DNA of 64,000 nucleotides, from NCBI RefSeq assembly GCF_035946055.1, contig NZ_CP108364.1:3162001-3226000 (forward strand), in the 5' to 3' direction. Of the stretch, positions 8,797-19,801 are shown piece after piece. The translations under genes were made by a program, and so were the position numbers. The notes under the pieces are model-generated. The model was not told the DNA's origin, ran no database searches, and worked only from the letters and a program-made list of their open reading frames with translations. The DNA comes from Streptomyces sp. NBC_01341 (GTDB lineage Bacteria > Actinomycetota > Actinomycetes > Streptomycetales > Streptomycetaceae). How positions within the stretch are numbered: position 1 is the first letter of the stretch; every line of letters starts with the position of its first letter.

Positions 8797-9405
8797 ATGA
8801 GCATCGGACCCGAGGCCCCCGAGCCGCGGTGGGCGGTCCCGCCCGTGGGCGGCTGGACCGCCGATGACCTGGACACACTCCCGAATCTGCCTCCGCACAC
8901 GGAGCTGATCGACGGGAGTCTGGTTTTCGTGAGTCCGCAGACCGTTTTCCATGAGCGCGCGATCGACTATCTCAAGTGGCAACTGCAGTCGCTCGCACCG
9001 CTCGAGCTGGAAGTCTTCCGCGAATTCACCATCGACGTCGACTTCCAGAACCGGCCCGAACCCGACGTGGTCGTCGTGCGCGCGGACGCGGTCGAGAGCC
9101 TGCGGCAGACCCGGTTCCCCGCGAGCAGTGTGCTGCTCGCCGTCGAAGTCGTGTCCGACGAGTCCGTCACCCGTGCCCGGGAGACCAAGCCCCTCAAGTA
9201 CGCGCGGGCCAGGATCCCGCACTACTGGCGGGTGGAGAACCAGGACGGCCGTGCCGTGGTCTACGTCTTCGAGCTGGAACCGGCCACCGGCGCGTACACG
9301 TCCACGGGGATCTTCCACGACCGGATGAAGGTCTCCACGCCTTTCCCGGTCGACCTCGACCTGACCACGATCGTCTCCCGCCGCAGGGCGACGGACCCCC
9401 GATAG
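8797..9405 (+). CDS. Uma2-family (DUF820) putative endonuclease
   Basis: 202 residues from ATG 8797, chosen because GGGAG sits 5-6 nt upstream; ATG 8785 is an alternative. Uma2 proteins have a restriction-endonuclease-like fold. The PD-(D/E)xK elements are visible as NRPEPDVVVVRADA (acidic residue after PEPD) and LLAVEVVSDES (E-x-V). They are abundant in Streptomyces and cyanobacteria, often in many copies, and their cellular role is not established. The gene converges with recQ, with only 16 bp between the two stops and no clear terminator. Confidence 0.85.
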   Translation: MSIGPEAPEPRWAVPPVGGWTADDLDTLPNLPPHTELIDGSLVFVSPQTVFHERAIDYLKWQLQSLAPLELEVFREFTIDVDFQNRPEPDVVVVRADAVESLRQTRFPASSVLLAVEVVSDESVTRARETKPLKYARARIPHYWRVENQDGRAVVYVFELEPATGAYTSTGIFHDRMKVSTPFPVDLDLTTIVSRRRATDPR

Positions 9406-9421
9406 CACGCGCCGCCCGCGC

Positions 9422-11395
9422 TCACTCGAACTCGGGCGGCTCCTCGTCCCAGCCGAACTCCGGGTCCGCGTCCTGCGCAGGGGTCCGGGCCGGCGGCGCA
9501 GCCGTACGGGCCGGTGCGGAGGCGGCTTCGGGGGCTGTCGACGGCTCCGCCTCCCCCAGTCCGGCGAGCACCTCCAGCACACCCTCGCCGTACGTCGCCA
9601 GCTTCTTCTCGCCCAGTCCGCCGACCCCGCCCAGCTCCGCGAGGGAACCCGGGCGCAGCGTCGCGATCTCCCGCAGGGTCGCGTCGTGGAAGATCACGTA
9701 CGCCGGAAGGCCGAGTTCCTTGGCCTGGGCACCGCGCCAGGCGCGCAGCGCCTCGAAGACCGGGACCGCCTCCGCCGGAAGGTCGGCCACCGCTGCTGCC
9801 GCCTTGCCCTTGCGCTCGCCCCTGGAGGACCGGGACGTCGGCTTCTTCGGCTCCTTGCGCAGCAGCACCTCACGCTCCCGGCCGAGCACGGAACCGCTCT
9901 CATCGGTCAGCACCAGCGTGCCGTACTCACCCTCGACGGCGAGCAGCCCCTGGGCCAGCAGCTGGCGCACCACTCCGCGCCACTCCGCCTCGGCCAGCTC
10001 CTCACCGATGCCGAAGACCGAGAGCTGGTCGTGGTCGAACTGGATCGTCTTCGCCGTCTTGCGGCCCAGCAGGATGTCGATGATCTGCCCGGCCCCGAAC
10101 TTCTGGTTGCGCTCGCGCTTCAGCCGGACGACGGTCGACAGCAGCTTCTGCGCGACCACCGTGCCGTCCCAGGTCTCCGGCGGGGCGAGGCAGGTGTCGC
10201 AGTTGCCGCAGGTCTCCTCCCCGGGCTCCTGACCGAAGTAGGTCAGGAGCTGGGCGCGGCGGCACCGCACGGTCTCGCAGAGCGCCAGCATCGAGTCGAG
10301 GTGTGAGGCCGCCCGCCGCCGGAAGGCCTCGTCGCCCTCACCGCCCTGGATCAGCTTCCGCTGCTGGACGACGTCCTGGAGGCCGTACGCCATCCAGGCC
10401 GTGGACGGCGCGCCGTCACGGCCGGCGCGGCCGGTCTCCTGGTAGTACCCCTCGACGGACTTCGGCAGGTCGAGGTGCGCGACGAAGCGCACATCGGGCT
10501 TGTCGATTCCCATGCCGAAGGCGATCGTCGCGACGACGACCAGTCCCTCCTCGCGCAGGAAGCGCGCCTGGTGCTTCGCACGCGTCCCGGCGTCCAGGCC
10601 CGCGTGGTAGGGCACGGCCTCGATGCCATTGCGGCTGAGGTACTCGGCGGTCTTCTCCGTGGAATTGCGCGAGAGGCAGTAGACGATGCCCGCGTCGCCC
10701 GCGTGCTCCTCCTCGAGGAAGGTGAGCAGCTGCTTCTTGGGGTCGGACTTGCCGACGATGCGGTACTGGATGTTCGGCCGGTCGAAGCTGGCGACGAAGT
10801 GCCTGGCCTCGGGCATGCCCAGCCGCTGGGTGATCTCGCGGTGGGTTGCGTCGGTCGCCGTGGCTGTCAGCGCGATGCGCGGCACGTCGGGCCAGCGCTC
10901 GCCGAGGACGGACAGGGCCAGGTAGTCGGGGCGGAAGTCGTGGCCCCACTGGGCGACGCAGTGGGCCTCGTCGATGGCGAAGACGGAGATCTCGCCGCGG
11001 GCCAGGAGCGAGAGCGTGGAGTCGAGGCGCAGCCGCTCCGGCGCCAGGTACAGCAGGTCGAGCTCCCCTGCCAGGAACTGGGCCTCCATCGAGCGGCGCT
11101 CGTCGAAGTCCTGGGTGGAGTTCATGAAACCGGCCCGGACGCCGAGGGCACGCAGGGCGTCCACCTGGTCCTGCATGAGCGCGATGAGCGGGGACACCAC
11201 GACGCCGGTGCCGGGCCTGACGAGGGCCGGGATCTGGTAGCAGAGCGACTTGCCGCCGCCCGTGGGCATGAGCACGACCGCGTCGCCACCGCCGACCACG
11301 TGGTCGATCACCGCGCCCTGCTCACCGCGGAACGCCTCGTACCCGAATACCCGGTGCAGCGTCTCCCGCGCCGCGCTCTCGGTCGTCACACTCAT
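9422..11395 (-). CDS. recQ: RecQ-type ATP-dependent DNA helicase
   Basis: 657 residues. A 3'-5' DNA helicase for repair and recombination. Walker A is MPTGGGKS (43-50), the DEAH box is [18 protein letters not shown] (from 141), followed by motif III SALTATAT-type sequence and motif [12 protein letters not shown]. The RQC zinc site shows as [12 protein letters not shown] with CGNCDTC. An HRDC domain (about 560-640, [16 protein letters not shown]) and a short acidic tail close the protein. Its start lies 58 bp downstream of the terminator of the nuo operon, so it has its own promoter. Confidence 0.95.
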   Translation of the reverse strand: MSVTTESAARETLHRVFGYEAFRGEQGAVIDHVVGGGDAVVLMPTGGGKSLCYQIPALVRPGTGVVVSPLIALMQDQVDALRALGVRAGFMNSTQDFDERRSMEAQFLAGELDLLYLAPERLRLDSTLSLLARGEISVFAIDEAHCVAQWGHDFRPDYLALSVLGERWPDVPRIALTATATDATHREITQRLGMPEARHFVASFDRPNIQYRIVGKSDPKKQLLTFLEEEHAGDAGIVYCLSRNSTEKTAEYLSRNGIEAVPYHAGLDAGTRAKHQARFLREEGLVVVATIAFGMGIDKPDVRFVAHLDLPKSVEGYYQETGRAGRDGAPSTAWMAYGLQDVVQQRKLIQGGEGDEAFRRRAASHLDSMLALCETVRCRRAQLLTYFGQEPGEETCGNCDTCLAPPETWDGTVVAQKLLSTVVRLKRERNQKFGAGQIIDILLGRKTAKTIQFDHDQLSVFGIGEELAEAEWRGVVRQLLAQGLLAVEGEYGTLVLTDESGSVLGREREVLLRKEPKKPTSRSSRGERKGKAAAAVADLPAEAVPVFEALRAWRGAQAKELGLPAYVIFHDATLREIATLRPGSLAELGGVGGLGEKKLATYGEGVLEVLAGLGEAEPSTAPEAASAPARTAAPPARTPAQDADPEFGWDEEPPEFE

Positions 11396-11453
11396 CGTTC
11401 CCGTCCGCCCGTCCCTGCCGTCCGACTCTCCTTTGCAACCATAGGCGCCGTGT

Positions 11454-11502
11454 ACGACAACGCCGGACGGGCTTGACTTCCTGGCCCGTCCGGCGTTGTC
11501 GT
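11454..11502 (-). terminator. Strong intrinsic terminator of the nuo operon
   Basis: A perfect 19-bp inverted repeat: left arm 11454-11472 (ACGACAACGCCGGACGGGC) and right arm 11484-11502, with an 11-nt loop. It begins 13 bp past the nuoN stop and before recQ. There is no long T tract, which is normal for Streptomyces terminators. Confidence 0.9.
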
Positions 11503-11515
11503 GTGCTGCGGCGCG

Positions 11516-13180
11516 TTACCGCACGAACACTCCCGCCTGGCTCGCCAGGTCCAGGAAGTACTGGGGGGCGAGGCCCAGCACCAGGGTGACCGCGACGCCG
11601 ACCGCGATCGTCGTCATCGTCAGCGGGGAGGGGACGGCGACCGTGGGGCCGTCCGCCTTCGGCTCGCTGAAGAACATCAGGACGATGACCCGGATGTAGA
11701 AGAACGCGGCGATGGCCGACGAGATCACACCGACCACGACGAGTCCGCTCGCGCCGCCGTCCGCCGCCGCCTTGAAGACGGCGAACTTCCCCGAGAAGCC
11801 CGAGGTGAGCGGGATGCCGGCGAAGGACAGCAGGAAGACCGCGAAGACCGCCGCCGTCAGCGGCGAGCGCCGGCCGAGCCCGGCCCACTTCGACAGGTGC
11901 GTCGCCTCGCCCCCCGCGTCGCGCACCAGCGTGACGACGGCGAAGGCGCCGACGGTCACGAAGGAGTACACGCCCAGGTAGAAGAGGACGGACGAGATGC
12001 CCTCGGGGCTGGACGCGATGACACCGGCCAGGATGAAGCCCGCGTGGGCGATAGAGGAGTAGGCCAGGAGCCGCTTGATGTCGGTCTGGGTGATAGCGAC
12101 GATCGCACCGCCCAGCATCGTGACGATCGCGACACCCCACATGACGGGACGCAGGTCCCAGGTGAGGCCGGGCAGCACCACGTACAGCAGGCGCAGCAGA
12201 GCACCGAATGCGGCGACCTTCGTGGCCGCCGCCATGAAGCCGGTGACCGGGGTCGGGGCACCCTGGTAGACGTCCGGGGTCCACATGTGGAACGGCACGG
12301 CGCCGACCTTGAAGAGCAGGCCCATGAGGATCATGGCCGCGCCGATCAGGAGCAGTGCGTCGTTGCCCATGGTGTCGGCGAGCGCCGGGTCGATGTCCTG
12401 GACCGTGCCGTCCACGACGTTCGCGATACCGGCGTACGAGACGGTGCCCGCGTAGCCGTAGAGCAGGGCGATCCCGAAGAGGAAGAACGCCGACGAGAAG
12501 GCGCCGAGCAGGAAGTACTTCACGGCCGCTTCCTGCGACATCAGCCGCTTGCGGCGGGCGACGGCACACAGGAGGTAGAGCGGGAGGGAGAAGACCTCCA
12601 GCGCGACGAACAGCGTCAGCAGGTCGTTGGCCGCGGGGAAGACCAGCATCCCGGCTACGGAGAACATGGCCAGCGGGAAGACCTCGGTGGTGGTGAAACC
12701 GGCCTTGACCGCCGCCTTCTCCCCTTCGCTGCCGGGGACCGAACCGGCCTGTGCGGCGAAGGAGTCCACGCGGTTGCCGTGCGAGGCCGGATCGAGGCGC
12801 CGCTCGGCGAACGTGAAGACGGAGACCATCGAGACGAGCAGGATGGTGCCCTGGAGGAACAGGGCCGGGCCGTCGACGGCGACCGCGCCCATCGCGGCGA
12901 TGTGCGCGTTCTTCGAGGCGTACCCGTCCGCGGCGAGCCCGATCACCGCGGCGAACGCGGCGGCGAGGGCCACCACGGTCAGGGCGACCTGCGTGGTGTA
13001 GCGGGCTCGGCGCGGGACGAACGCCTCCACGAGGACACCGAGGACGGCGACGCCGACCACGATGAGGACGGGCGCGAGTTGGGCGTACTCGATGTCCGGC
13101 GCGGTGAAGGCGTCGCCCGGAGCAGCGGATGTCACCCCGCCCGCCGTCGTCCACAGACTGTGGACAGCTGTTGCGCTCAC
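11516..13180 (-). CDS. nuoN: NADH-quinone oxidoreductase subunit N
   Basis: 554 residues, GTG start, overlapping the nuoM stop by 4 bp. It is an antiporter-like proton-pumping subunit of the complex I membrane arm, with 14 or so transmembrane helices. Recognisable conserved stretches are the helix with LLCAVARRKRLMSQEAAVKYFLLGAFSSAF, the pump lysine region KVGAVPFHMWTPDVYQGAPTP and TDIKRLLAYSSIAHAGF. It is the last gene of the operon and is followed directly by the 19-bp-stem terminator. Confidence 0.97.
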   Translation of the reverse strand: MSATAVHSLWTTAGGVTSAAPGDAFTAPDIEYAQLAPVLIVVGVAVLGVLVEAFVPRRARYTTQVALTVVALAAAFAAVIGLAADGYASKNAHIAAMGAVAVDGPALFLQGTILLVSMVSVFTFAERRLDPASHGNRVDSFAAQAGSVPGSEGEKAAVKAGFTTTEVFPLAMFSVAGMLVFPAANDLLTLFVALEVFSLPLYLLCAVARRKRLMSQEAAVKYFLLGAFSSAFFLFGIALLYGYAGTVSYAGIANVVDGTVQDIDPALADTMGNDALLLIGAAMILMGLLFKVGAVPFHMWTPDVYQGAPTPVTGFMAAATKVAAFGALLRLLYVVLPGLTWDLRPVMWGVAIVTMLGGAIVAITQTDIKRLLAYSSIAHAGFILAGVIASSPEGISSVLFYLGVYSFVTVGAFAVVTLVRDAGGEATHLSKWAGLGRRSPLTAAVFAVFLLSFAGIPLTSGFSGKFAVFKAAADGGASGLVVVGVISSAIAAFFYIRVIVLMFFSEPKADGPTVAVPSPLTMTTIAVGVAVTLVLGLAPQYFLDLASQAGVFVR

Positions 13181-14748
13181 TTGGCGGCCTCCACCTCGGG
13201 CTGGGGGTCCTTCTTCTGTACGTCCTGCATGGTGTGCTGCACCGCCGGGTTGACGACATCGGTGAGCGGCTTCGGGAAGACGCCCAGGAAGATCAGCAGG
13301 GCGATCAGCGGCACGGCCACCGCCAGTTCACGGACCTTGAGGTCGGGCATGCCCCCGATCCCCTCCCTGACCGGCCCCGTCATCGTCCGCTGGTAGAGGA
13401 CGAGGACGTAGAGCGCGGCGAGCACGATGCCGACGGTGGCGATGATGCCGGCCACCGGGTACGCGCTGAACGTGCCCACCAGGACGAGGAACTCACTGAC
13501 GAACGGGGCGAGGCCGGGCAGCGAGAGCGTGGCCAGGCCTCCGATCAGGAAGGTGCCGGCCAGGACCGGGGCCACCTTCTGCACCCCGCCGTAGTCGGCG
13601 ATGAGCCGCGAACCACGCCGGGTGATCAGGAATCCGGCGACCAGCATCAGCGCGGCCGTGGAGAGCCCGTGGTTCACCATGTAGAGCGTGGCGCCCGACT
13701 GGCCCTGGCTCGTCATCGCGAAGATCCCGAGCACGATGAAGCCGAAGTGCGAGATCGAGGCGTAGGCGATGAGCCGCTTGATGTCGCGCTGGCCGACGGC
13801 GAGCAGCGCGCCGTAGACGATGGAGATCAGCGCGAGGACGAGGATCACCGGCGTCGCCCACTTGCTGGCCTCCGGGAACAGCTGGAGGCAGAAGCGGAGC
13901 ATCGCGAAGGTGCCGACCTTGTCGACGACCGCGGTGATCAGGACGGCCACCGGCGTGGTGGACTCCCCCATGGCGTTGGGCAGCCAGGTGTGCAGCGGCC
14001 ACAGCGGGGCCTTCACCGCGAAGGCGAAGAAGAAACCGAGGAACAGCCAGCGTTCGGTGCTGGTCGCCATCTCCAGCGAGCCGTTGGCCCGGGCCTCGGC
14101 GATCTCGGAGAGCGAGAAGCTCCCCGCGACGACGTAGAGGCCGATGACCGCGGCCAGCATGATGAGTCCGCCGGCGAGGTTGTAGAGGAGGAACTTCACG
14201 GCCGCGTAGCTGCGCTGCGCCGCCGCGTTCTCGTCACTGCCCGAGTGCGCCCGGTCCCCGAAGCCGCCGATGAGGAAGTACATCGGGATGAGCATGGCTT
14301 CGAAGAGGATGTAGAAGAGGAAGACGTCGGTGGCCTCGAAGGAGAGGATCACCATCGCCTCCACCATCAGGATCAGCGCGAAGAAGCCCTGGGTGGGGCG
14401 CCAGCGGGAGGAGCTGGTCTCCAGAGGATCGGCGTCGTGCCAGCCGGCCAGGACGACAAAGGGGATCAGCAGTGCGGTCAGCGCGATGAGCGCCACCCCG
14501 ATGCCGTCGACCCCGAGTTCGTACCGGACACCGAAGTCCCTGATCCAGGCGTGGGATTCGGTGAGCTGGTAGCGGTCGCCGCCCGGTTCGAAGCGGGCGA
14601 AGACGATGCCCGCGAGGACCAGGGTGGCCAGCGACACGAGCAGCGCGAGCCATTTCGCGGCGGTGCGGCGCGCGGCCGGGACGGCGGCGGTGGCGATCGC
14701 GCCGATCGCAGGGAGCGCCGCCGTCGCTGTCAGGAGGGGAAAGGACAT
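13177..14748 (-). CDS. nuoM: NADH-quinone oxidoreductase subunit M
   Basis: 523 residues. A second antiporter-like subunit of complex I. It shows the conserved glutamate segment LFYILFEAMLIPMYFLIG, the lysine region FFFAFAVKAPLWPLHTWLPNA and QRDIKRLIAYASISHFGF. The start MSFPLLTATA is 2 bp downstream of the nuoL stop, so translation is probably coupled. The C-terminus ends in a short charged tail (KKDPQPEVEAAK). Confidence 0.97.
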   Translation of the reverse strand: MSFPLLTATAALPAIGAIATAAVPAARRTAAKWLALLVSLATLVLAGIVFARFEPGGDRYQLTESHAWIRDFGVRYELGVDGIGVALIALTALLIPFVVLAGWHDADPLETSSSRWRPTQGFFALILMVEAMVILSFEATDVFLFYILFEAMLIPMYFLIGGFGDRAHSGSDENAAAQRSYAAVKFLLYNLAGGLIMLAAVIGLYVVAGSFSLSEIAEARANGSLEMATSTERWLFLGFFFAFAVKAPLWPLHTWLPNAMGESTTPVAVLITAVVDKVGTFAMLRFCLQLFPEASKWATPVILVLALISIVYGALLAVGQRDIKRLIAYASISHFGFIVLGIFAMTSQGQSGATLYMVNHGLSTAALMLVAGFLITRRGSRLIADYGGVQKVAPVLAGTFLIGGLATLSLPGLAPFVSEFLVLVGTFSAYPVAGIIATVGIVLAALYVLVLYQRTMTGPVREGIGGMPDLKVRELAVAVPLIALLIFLGVFPKPLTDVVNPAVQHTMQDVQKKDPQPEVEAAK

Positions 14749-14750
14749 GA

Positions 14751-16646
14751 TCAGACCGCCCTCATCAGCAGGGTCGCGGCGATGAGTACCGCCGCGCCGC
14801 CGAACATCGAGACCGCGTAGGAGCGGGCGTAGCCGTTCTGCAGCTTGCGCAGCCGGCCGGAGAGCCCGCCCATCGAGGCGGCCGTGCCGTTGACGACGCC
14901 GTCCACCAGGCTGTGGTCGAGGTAGACCAGGGACCGGGTGAGGTGTTCGCCGCCGCGGACCAGGACCACGTGGTTGAAGTCGTCCTGGAGCAGGTCGCGG
15001 CGTGCCGCCCTGGTGAGCAGCGAACCGCGCGGGGCCACGGCCGGCACGGGCCTGCGCCCGTACATGGCCCAGGCGATGGCGACACCGATGACGAGCACCA
15101 CCATGGTGGCGGCGGTGACGGTGGTCGCGCTGACCGGGGCGTGCCCGTGGTCGTGGCCGGTGACGGGCTCCAGCCAGTGCAGGAACCGGTCGCCGATGGA
15201 GAAGAAGCCTCCGGCGAAGACCGACCCGAAGGCCAGCACGATCATGGGGATCGTCATCGACTTCGGCGACTCGTGCGGGTGCGGCTCATGGCCCTGCTCA
15301 TCGGGCTGCCAGCGCTTCTCGCCGAAGAACGTCATCAGCATCACGCGCGTCATGTAGAACGCGGTGATCGCGGCGCCCAGCAGGGTGACCGCTCCGAGGA
15401 TCCAGCCCTCGGTGCCGCCCTTGGCGAAGGCCGCCTCGATGATCTTGTCCTTGGAGAAGAAGCCGGACAGGCCGGGGAAGCCGATGATCGCGAGGTAGCC
15501 GAGCCCGAAGGTGACGAAGGTGACCGGCATGAACTTCCTCAGCCCGCCGTACCTCCGCATGTCGACCTCGTCGTTCATGCCGTGCATGACCGAACCGGCG
15601 CCGAGGAACAGCCCGGCCTTGAAGAAGCCGTGCGTGACCAGGTGCATGATCGCGAAGACGTAGCCGATGGGGCCGAGACCCGCGGCGAGGATCATGTAGC
15701 CGATCTGCGACATCGTCGAGCCCGCGAGGGCCTTCTTGATGTCGTCCTTCGCGCAACCGACGACGGCACCGAAGATGAGCGTGACCGCACCGACGACCAC
15801 GACGACCAGCTGCGCGTCGGGAGCCCCGTTGAAGATCGCGGCCGAGCGGACGATGAGGTAGACACCGGCCGTCACCATGGTGGCGGCGTGGATGAGGGCC
15901 GAGACCGGGGTCGGGCCCTCCATCGCGTCACCGAGCCAGGACTGCAGCGGCACCTGGGCCGACTTGCCGCAGGCCGCGAGGAGCAGCATCAGGCCGATCG
16001 CGGTGAGCTTGCCCTCGCTGGTGTCCCCGGTCGCGGCGAACACCGGGCCGAAGGCGAACGTTCCGAAGGTCGTGAACATCAGCATGATCGCGATGGACAG
16101 GCCCATGTCGCCGACCCTGTTGACCAGGAAGGCCTTCTTCGCGGCGGTGGCCGCGCTGGGCTTGTGCTGCCAGAAACCGATGAGCAGGTACGACGCCAGA
16201 CCGACGCCCTCCCACCCGACGTACAGCAGCAGGTAGTTGTCGGCGATGACCAGAATGAGCATCGCCGCGAGGAACAGGTTCAGGTAGCCGAAGAAGCGGC
16301 GTCGCCGCTCGTCGTGCTCCATGTACCCGATGGAGTAGATGTGGATCAGCGTGCCCACACCCGTGATCAGCAGGACGAACGTCATCGACAGCTGGTCGAG
16401 CTGGAAGGCCACGTCGGCCTGGAACCCCTCGACGGGGATCCAGCTGTACAAATGCTGGTGCAGGGCGCGATCCTCGGCGCCCTTGCCCAGCATGTCGGCG
16501 AACAGGACGGCACCGATGACGAAGGACGCGGCGGCGAGCACCGTGCCGATCCAGTGTCCGGCCCGGTCGAGCCGGCGGCCGCCGCAGAGCAGCACCGCCG
16601 CTCCGAGCAGGGGCGCCGCGACCAGCAGCGCAATCAGGTTTTCCAC
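14751..16646 (-). CDS. nuoL: NADH-quinone oxidoreductase subunit L
   Basis: 631 residues, GTG start 12 bp after nuoK. The largest antiporter-like subunit, at the far end of the membrane arm, with a long C-terminal lateral helix. Motifs include [60 protein letters not shown] and [15 protein letters not shown] histidine-rich loop, [15 protein letters not shown], sits before the last helices, and a second one (HDHGHAP) follows. Both are exposed and poorly conserved in the family. Confidence 0.97.
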   Translation of the reverse strand: MENLIALLVAAPLLGAAVLLCGGRRLDRAGHWIGTVLAAASFVIGAVLFADMLGKGAEDRALHQHLYSWIPVEGFQADVAFQLDQLSMTFVLLITGVGTLIHIYSIGYMEHDERRRRFFGYLNLFLAAMLILVIADNYLLLYVGWEGVGLASYLLIGFWQHKPSAATAAKKAFLVNRVGDMGLSIAIMLMFTTFGTFAFGPVFAATGDTSEGKLTAIGLMLLLAACGKSAQVPLQSWLGDAMEGPTPVSALIHAATMVTAGVYLIVRSAAIFNGAPDAQLVVVVVGAVTLIFGAVVGCAKDDIKKALAGSTMSQIGYMILAAGLGPIGYVFAIMHLVTHGFFKAGLFLGAGSVMHGMNDEVDMRRYGGLRKFMPVTFVTFGLGYLAIIGFPGLSGFFSKDKIIEAAFAKGGTEGWILGAVTLLGAAITAFYMTRVMLMTFFGEKRWQPDEQGHEPHPHESPKSMTIPMIVLAFGSVFAGGFFSIGDRFLHWLEPVTGHDHGHAPVSATTVTAATMVVLVIGVAIAWAMYGRRPVPAVAPRGSLLTRAARRDLLQDDFNHVVLVRGGEHLTRSLVYLDHSLVDGVVNGTAASMGGLSGRLRKLQNGYARSYAVSMFGGAAVLIAATLLMRAV

Positions 16647-16658
16647 GATTCCGACCCC

Positions 16659-16958
16659 TTACAGCTTCATCAGGCTGGCGTCGTCGACCGAGGCCGAGTG
16701 GCGGGAACGGAACAGCGACACGATGATCGCGAGCCCGATGACGACCTCCGCGGCGGCCACGACCATCGTGAAGAAGGCGATGATCTGGCCGTCGAGGTTG
16801 CCGTGCATCCGGGAGAACGTGACGAGCGTGAGGTTGCAGGCGTTGAGCATCAGCTCGACGCACATGAACACCACGATCGCGTTCCGCCTGATCAGCACAC
16901 CGGACGCGCCGATCGTGAACAACAGGGCCGCGAGGTAGAGGTAGTTGACCGGATTCAC
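16659..16958 (-). CDS. nuoK: NADH-quinone oxidoreductase subunit K
   Basis: 99 residues, three transmembrane helices. The family glutamates that line the proton path are present in [13 protein letters not shown] and in the third helix ([13 protein letters not shown]). The GTG start overlaps the nuoJ stop by 4 bp (GTGA), a strong sign of translational coupling. Start and length fit the family exactly. Confidence 0.97.
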   Translation of the reverse strand: MNPVNYLYLAALLFTIGASGVLIRRNAIVVFMCVELMLNACNLTLVTFSRMHGNLDGQIIAFFTMVVAAAEVVIGLAIIVSLFRSRHSASVDDASLMKL

Positions 16959-17803
16959 TTGGCGACCTCCTCCTCTTCCTCCGCGCGGTCGCCGGCCTTG
17001 CCGCGGTCACGGCCCAGTCGCTCCACGGAGCGCTGTTCCAGTGCCTTGAGGTCGGCGAGCGACTCGCTGGACACGTCTCGGATCTGTCCGCGTTGCCGCA
17101 GGGTCTGCATGACGGTGAGCTCGGACGGAGTGCCGTCCGGGAGCAGTCCCGCGATGTCCACGGCGTTGTGCCGGGCGTAGACACCGGGGGCGGGCAGGGG
17201 CGGAAGGTGGCTGCCGCGCACCCGCTCCTGGGAGAGCTCCCGCTGCGTCTTCGCGCGCTCCGTGCGCTCGCGGTGCGTGAGCAGCATCGCGCCGACGGTC
17301 GCCGTGATCAGCAGGGCGCCCGTGATCTCGAAGGCGAAGACGTACTTGGTGAAGATGAGGTTGGCCAGGCCCTCGACGTTTCCGCCGTACCTCGCGTTCG
17401 CCGCACCGAGACCGTTGAACGACGTCAGCGACGCCTGGCCGATACCGGCGATCAGGAGGATGCCGAAGCCGAGTCCGCAGGCGGCGGCCAGCCAGCGCTG
17501 GCCCTTGAGGGTCTCCTTCAGGGAGTCCGCGGCCGTGACGCCGACGAGCATGACCACGAAGAGGAACAGCATCATGATGGCGCCGGTGTAGACGACGACC
17601 TGGACGACCCCCAGGAAGTAGGCGCCGTTGGCGAGGTAGAACACCGCCAGCACGATCATGGTCCCGGCGAGTGACAGCGCGCTGTGCACCGCCTTCTTCA
17701 TCAGGACCGTGGAGAGCGCGCCGATGACGGCGACGGTGCCGAGCAGCCAGAACTGGACGGCCTCACCGGTCGAGGTGGCGGCTGCGGCCAGGGCGGGGCT
17801 CAT
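16955..17803 (-). CDS. nuoJ: NADH-quinone oxidoreductase subunit J
   Basis: 282 residues from ATG 17803 ([10 protein letters not shown]); the longer open frame above it is inside nuoI. Five transmembrane helices, with the conserved [19 protein letters not shown] stretch. The C-terminal region of about 80 residues after the last helix is cytoplasmic, charged and ends in a run of glutamates (AEEEEEVAK). This makes the protein longer than the roughly 170-200 residues common outside actinobacteria. The start overlaps the nuoI stop by 4 bp. Confidence 0.96.
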   Translation of the reverse strand: MSPALAAAATSTGEAVQFWLLGTVAVIGALSTVLMKKAVHSALSLAGTMIVLAVFYLANGAYFLGVVQVVVYTGAIMMLFLFVVMLVGVTAADSLKETLKGQRWLAAACGLGFGILLIAGIGQASLTSFNGLGAANARYGGNVEGLANLIFTKYVFAFEITGALLITATVGAMLLTHRERTERAKTQRELSQERVRGSHLPPLPAPGVYARHNAVDIAGLLPDGTPSELTVMQTLRQRGQIRDVSSESLADLKALEQRSVERLGRDRGKAGDRAEEEEEVAK

Positions 17804-18390
17804 ACGTCCACCTCCTTCTCTCCCTTGGAGACGGCGGCCTGGCGCTCCGTGCCGGGTGCGGCCTCGGTCACCAGGCCCCGGTAGTAGTCCTGTTCGTCCA
17901 TGCCGGGGAAGATCGCGTGCGGGCTGTCGACCATGCCCTCGTCGAGCCCCGCGAGCAGCTCGTCCTTGGTGTAGATGAGGCTCTCGCGGGTGGTGTTGGC
18001 GAGCTCGAAGTCGTTGGTCATGGTCAGTGCCCGGGTGGGGCACGCCTCGATGCAGAGTCCGCACAGGATGCAGCGCGCGTAGTTGATCTGGTAGACGCGG
18101 CCGTAGCGCTCCCCCGGGGAGTAGCGCTCCTCGTCGGTGTTGTCCGCGCCTTCGACGTAGATCGCGTCCGCGGGGCACGCCCAGGCGCACAACTCGCAGC
18201 CGATGCACTTCTCCAGCCCGTCCGGGTGACGGTTGAGCTGGTGCCGCCCGTGGAAGCGCGGCGCCGTCACCTTCGGCGTCTCCGGGTACTGCTCGGTCAG
18301 CCGCTTCTTGAACATGGCCTTGAAGGTCACGCCGAAGCCGGCCACAGGATTCTGGAACTTCTCCCCTGAGGGGTCTGCGGAGTCAGACAC
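17800..18390 (-). CDS. nuoI: NADH-quinone oxidoreductase subunit I
   Basis: 196 residues from GTG 18390, preceded by AGGGAGG at about 6 nt and overlapping the nuoH stop by 8 bp. It is a ferredoxin-like subunit carrying clusters N6a and N6b: [12 protein letters not shown] and [12 protein letters not shown] supply the two CxxCxxCxxxCP sets. The N-terminal [19 protein letters not shown] is the amphipathic region that docks on the membrane arm. Confidence 0.97.
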   Translation of the reverse strand: MSDSADPSGEKFQNPVAGFGVTFKAMFKKRLTEQYPETPKVTAPRFHGRHQLNRHPDGLEKCIGCELCAWACPADAIYVEGADNTDEERYSPGERYGRVYQINYARCILCGLCIEACPTRALTMTNDFELANTTRESLIYTKDELLAGLDEGMVDSPHAIFPGMDEQDYYRGLVTEAAPGTERQAAVSKGEKEVDV

Positions 18391-19801
18391 CGTCGGCCTC
18401 CCTTCCGTCACTCGCACTTCCGGCACCCACGTGATCGTCACTCCGAGTATCCGGTCCACCACTGACAACGAGCTCCCGCTCCCGCCGCGCACTGCGGCGC
18501 GGCACCGGCGGCAGGGTCTGGCCGGGCAGCGGCGGTACGGGGAATCCGCCCGCCATCGGGTCGAAGGCCGGCTCGGGTCCGGCCTCCTCCTCGGCCGCCT
18601 TGGCCCTGCGGTCACGGAAGATGTCCGCCACGAACGAGACCAGCAGCACGGCGATGACGGCCCCCGCGACGTACAGCAGGATGCTCGAGAACTCGTAACC
18701 CTCGTTGTTCAGCGCCCTGACGGTGGCCACCAGCATCAGCCAGACCACCGAGACCGGGATCAGGACCTTCCAGCCGAGCTTCATCAGCTGGTCGTAGCGG
18801 ACCCGGGGCAGCGTGCCGCGCAGCCAGATGAAGAAGAAGAGGAGCAGCTGCACCTTGACGACGAACCAGAGCATCGGCCACCAGCCGTGGTTCGCGCCCT
18901 CCCAGAAGGTGCTGACCGGGTACGGAGCCCGCCAGCCGCCCAGGAAGAGGGTCACGGACACCGCGGAGACGGTGACCATGTTGACGTACTCGGCGAGCAT
19001 GAACATCGCGAACTTGATCGACGAGTACTCGGTGTTGAAGCCGCCGACCAGGTCGCCCTCGGACTCAGGCATGTCGAACGGAGCGCGGTTGGTCTCCCCG
19101 ACCATCGTGATGATGTAGATGATGAACGAGACCGGAAGGAGCAGGACGAACCAGCGGTCCTGCTGCGCCGCCACGATCTCGGACGTCGACATGGAGCCCG
19201 AGTAGAGGAACACCGAGGCGAACGCGGCGCCCATCGCGATCTCGTAGCTGATCATCTGGGCGCACGAGCGCAGACCGCCGAGCAGCGGGTACGTCGATCC
19301 GGAGGACCAGCCGGCCAGCACGATGCCGTAGATGCCGACGGAGGCGACCGCGAGGATGTACAGCATCGCGATCGGCAGGTCGGTCAGCTGCATCGTCGTG
19401 CGGTGGCCGAAGATCGAGACCTCGTTGCCGGACGGCCCGAAGGGGATCACGGCGATCGCCATGAACGCCGGCGCCGCGGCGATGACCGGGGCCAGGACGT
19501 AGACGACCTTGTCGGCACGCTTGACGACCACGTCCTCCTTCAGCATCAGCTTGATGCCGTCGGCGAGCGACTGGAGCATGCCCCAGGGTCCGTGCCGGTT
19601 GGGGCCGATGCGCAGCTGCATCCAGGCGACGACCTTGCGCTCCCACACGATGGAGAAGAGCACGGTCACCATCAGGAACGCGAAGCAGAAGACCGCCTTG
19701 ACGACGACGAGCCACCAGGGGTCCGTGCCGAACATGGAGAGGTCCTCGGCTGCGAGGACGGCACCCCGGGGCGCCGCGGCGAGTTGGGCGAGGCCGGTCA
19801 C
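18383..19801 (-). CDS. nuoH: NADH-quinone oxidoreductase subunit H
   Basis: 472 residues from GTG 19801, overlapping the nuoG stop by 4 bp. It forms the quinone-entry channel: [21 protein letters not shown], the acidic loop [25 protein letters not shown] and [17 protein letters not shown] are all intact. A Pro-rich C-terminal tail (about 60 residues, [19 protein letters not shown] and beyond) follows the last helix. Such tails are usual in Streptomyces NuoH. Confidence 0.97.
   Translation of the reverse strand: MTGLAQLAAAPRGAVLAAEDLSMFGTDPWWLVVVKAVFCFAFLMVTVLFSIVWERKVVAWMQLRIGPNRHGPWGMLQSLADGIKLMLKEDVVVKRADKVVYVLAPVIAAAPAFMAIAVIPFGPSGNEVSIFGHRTTMQLTDLPIAMLYILAVASVGIYGIVLAGWSSGSTYPLLGGLRSCAQMISYEIAMGAAFASVFLYSGSMSTSEIVAAQQDRWFVLLLPVSFIIYIITMVGETNRAPFDMPESEGDLVGGFNTEYSSIKFAMFMLAEYVNMVTVSAVSVTLFLGGWRAPYPVSTFWEGANHGWWPMLWFVVKVQLLLFFFIWLRGTLPRVRYDQLMKLGWKVLIPVSVVWLMLVATVRALNNEGYEFSSILLYVAGAVIAVLLVSFVADIFRDRRAKAAEEEAGPEPAFDPMAGGFPVPPLPGQTLPPVPRRSARRERELVVSGGPDTRSDDHVGAGSASDGREADGV

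Noticed and set aside
11501..16646. Long plus-strand frames opposite nuoN, nuoM and nuoL
   Set aside because: The minus-strand frames encode unmistakable complex I subunits with conserved membrane helices. The opposite frames are rich in Arg, Asp and Gly and have no family resemblance.
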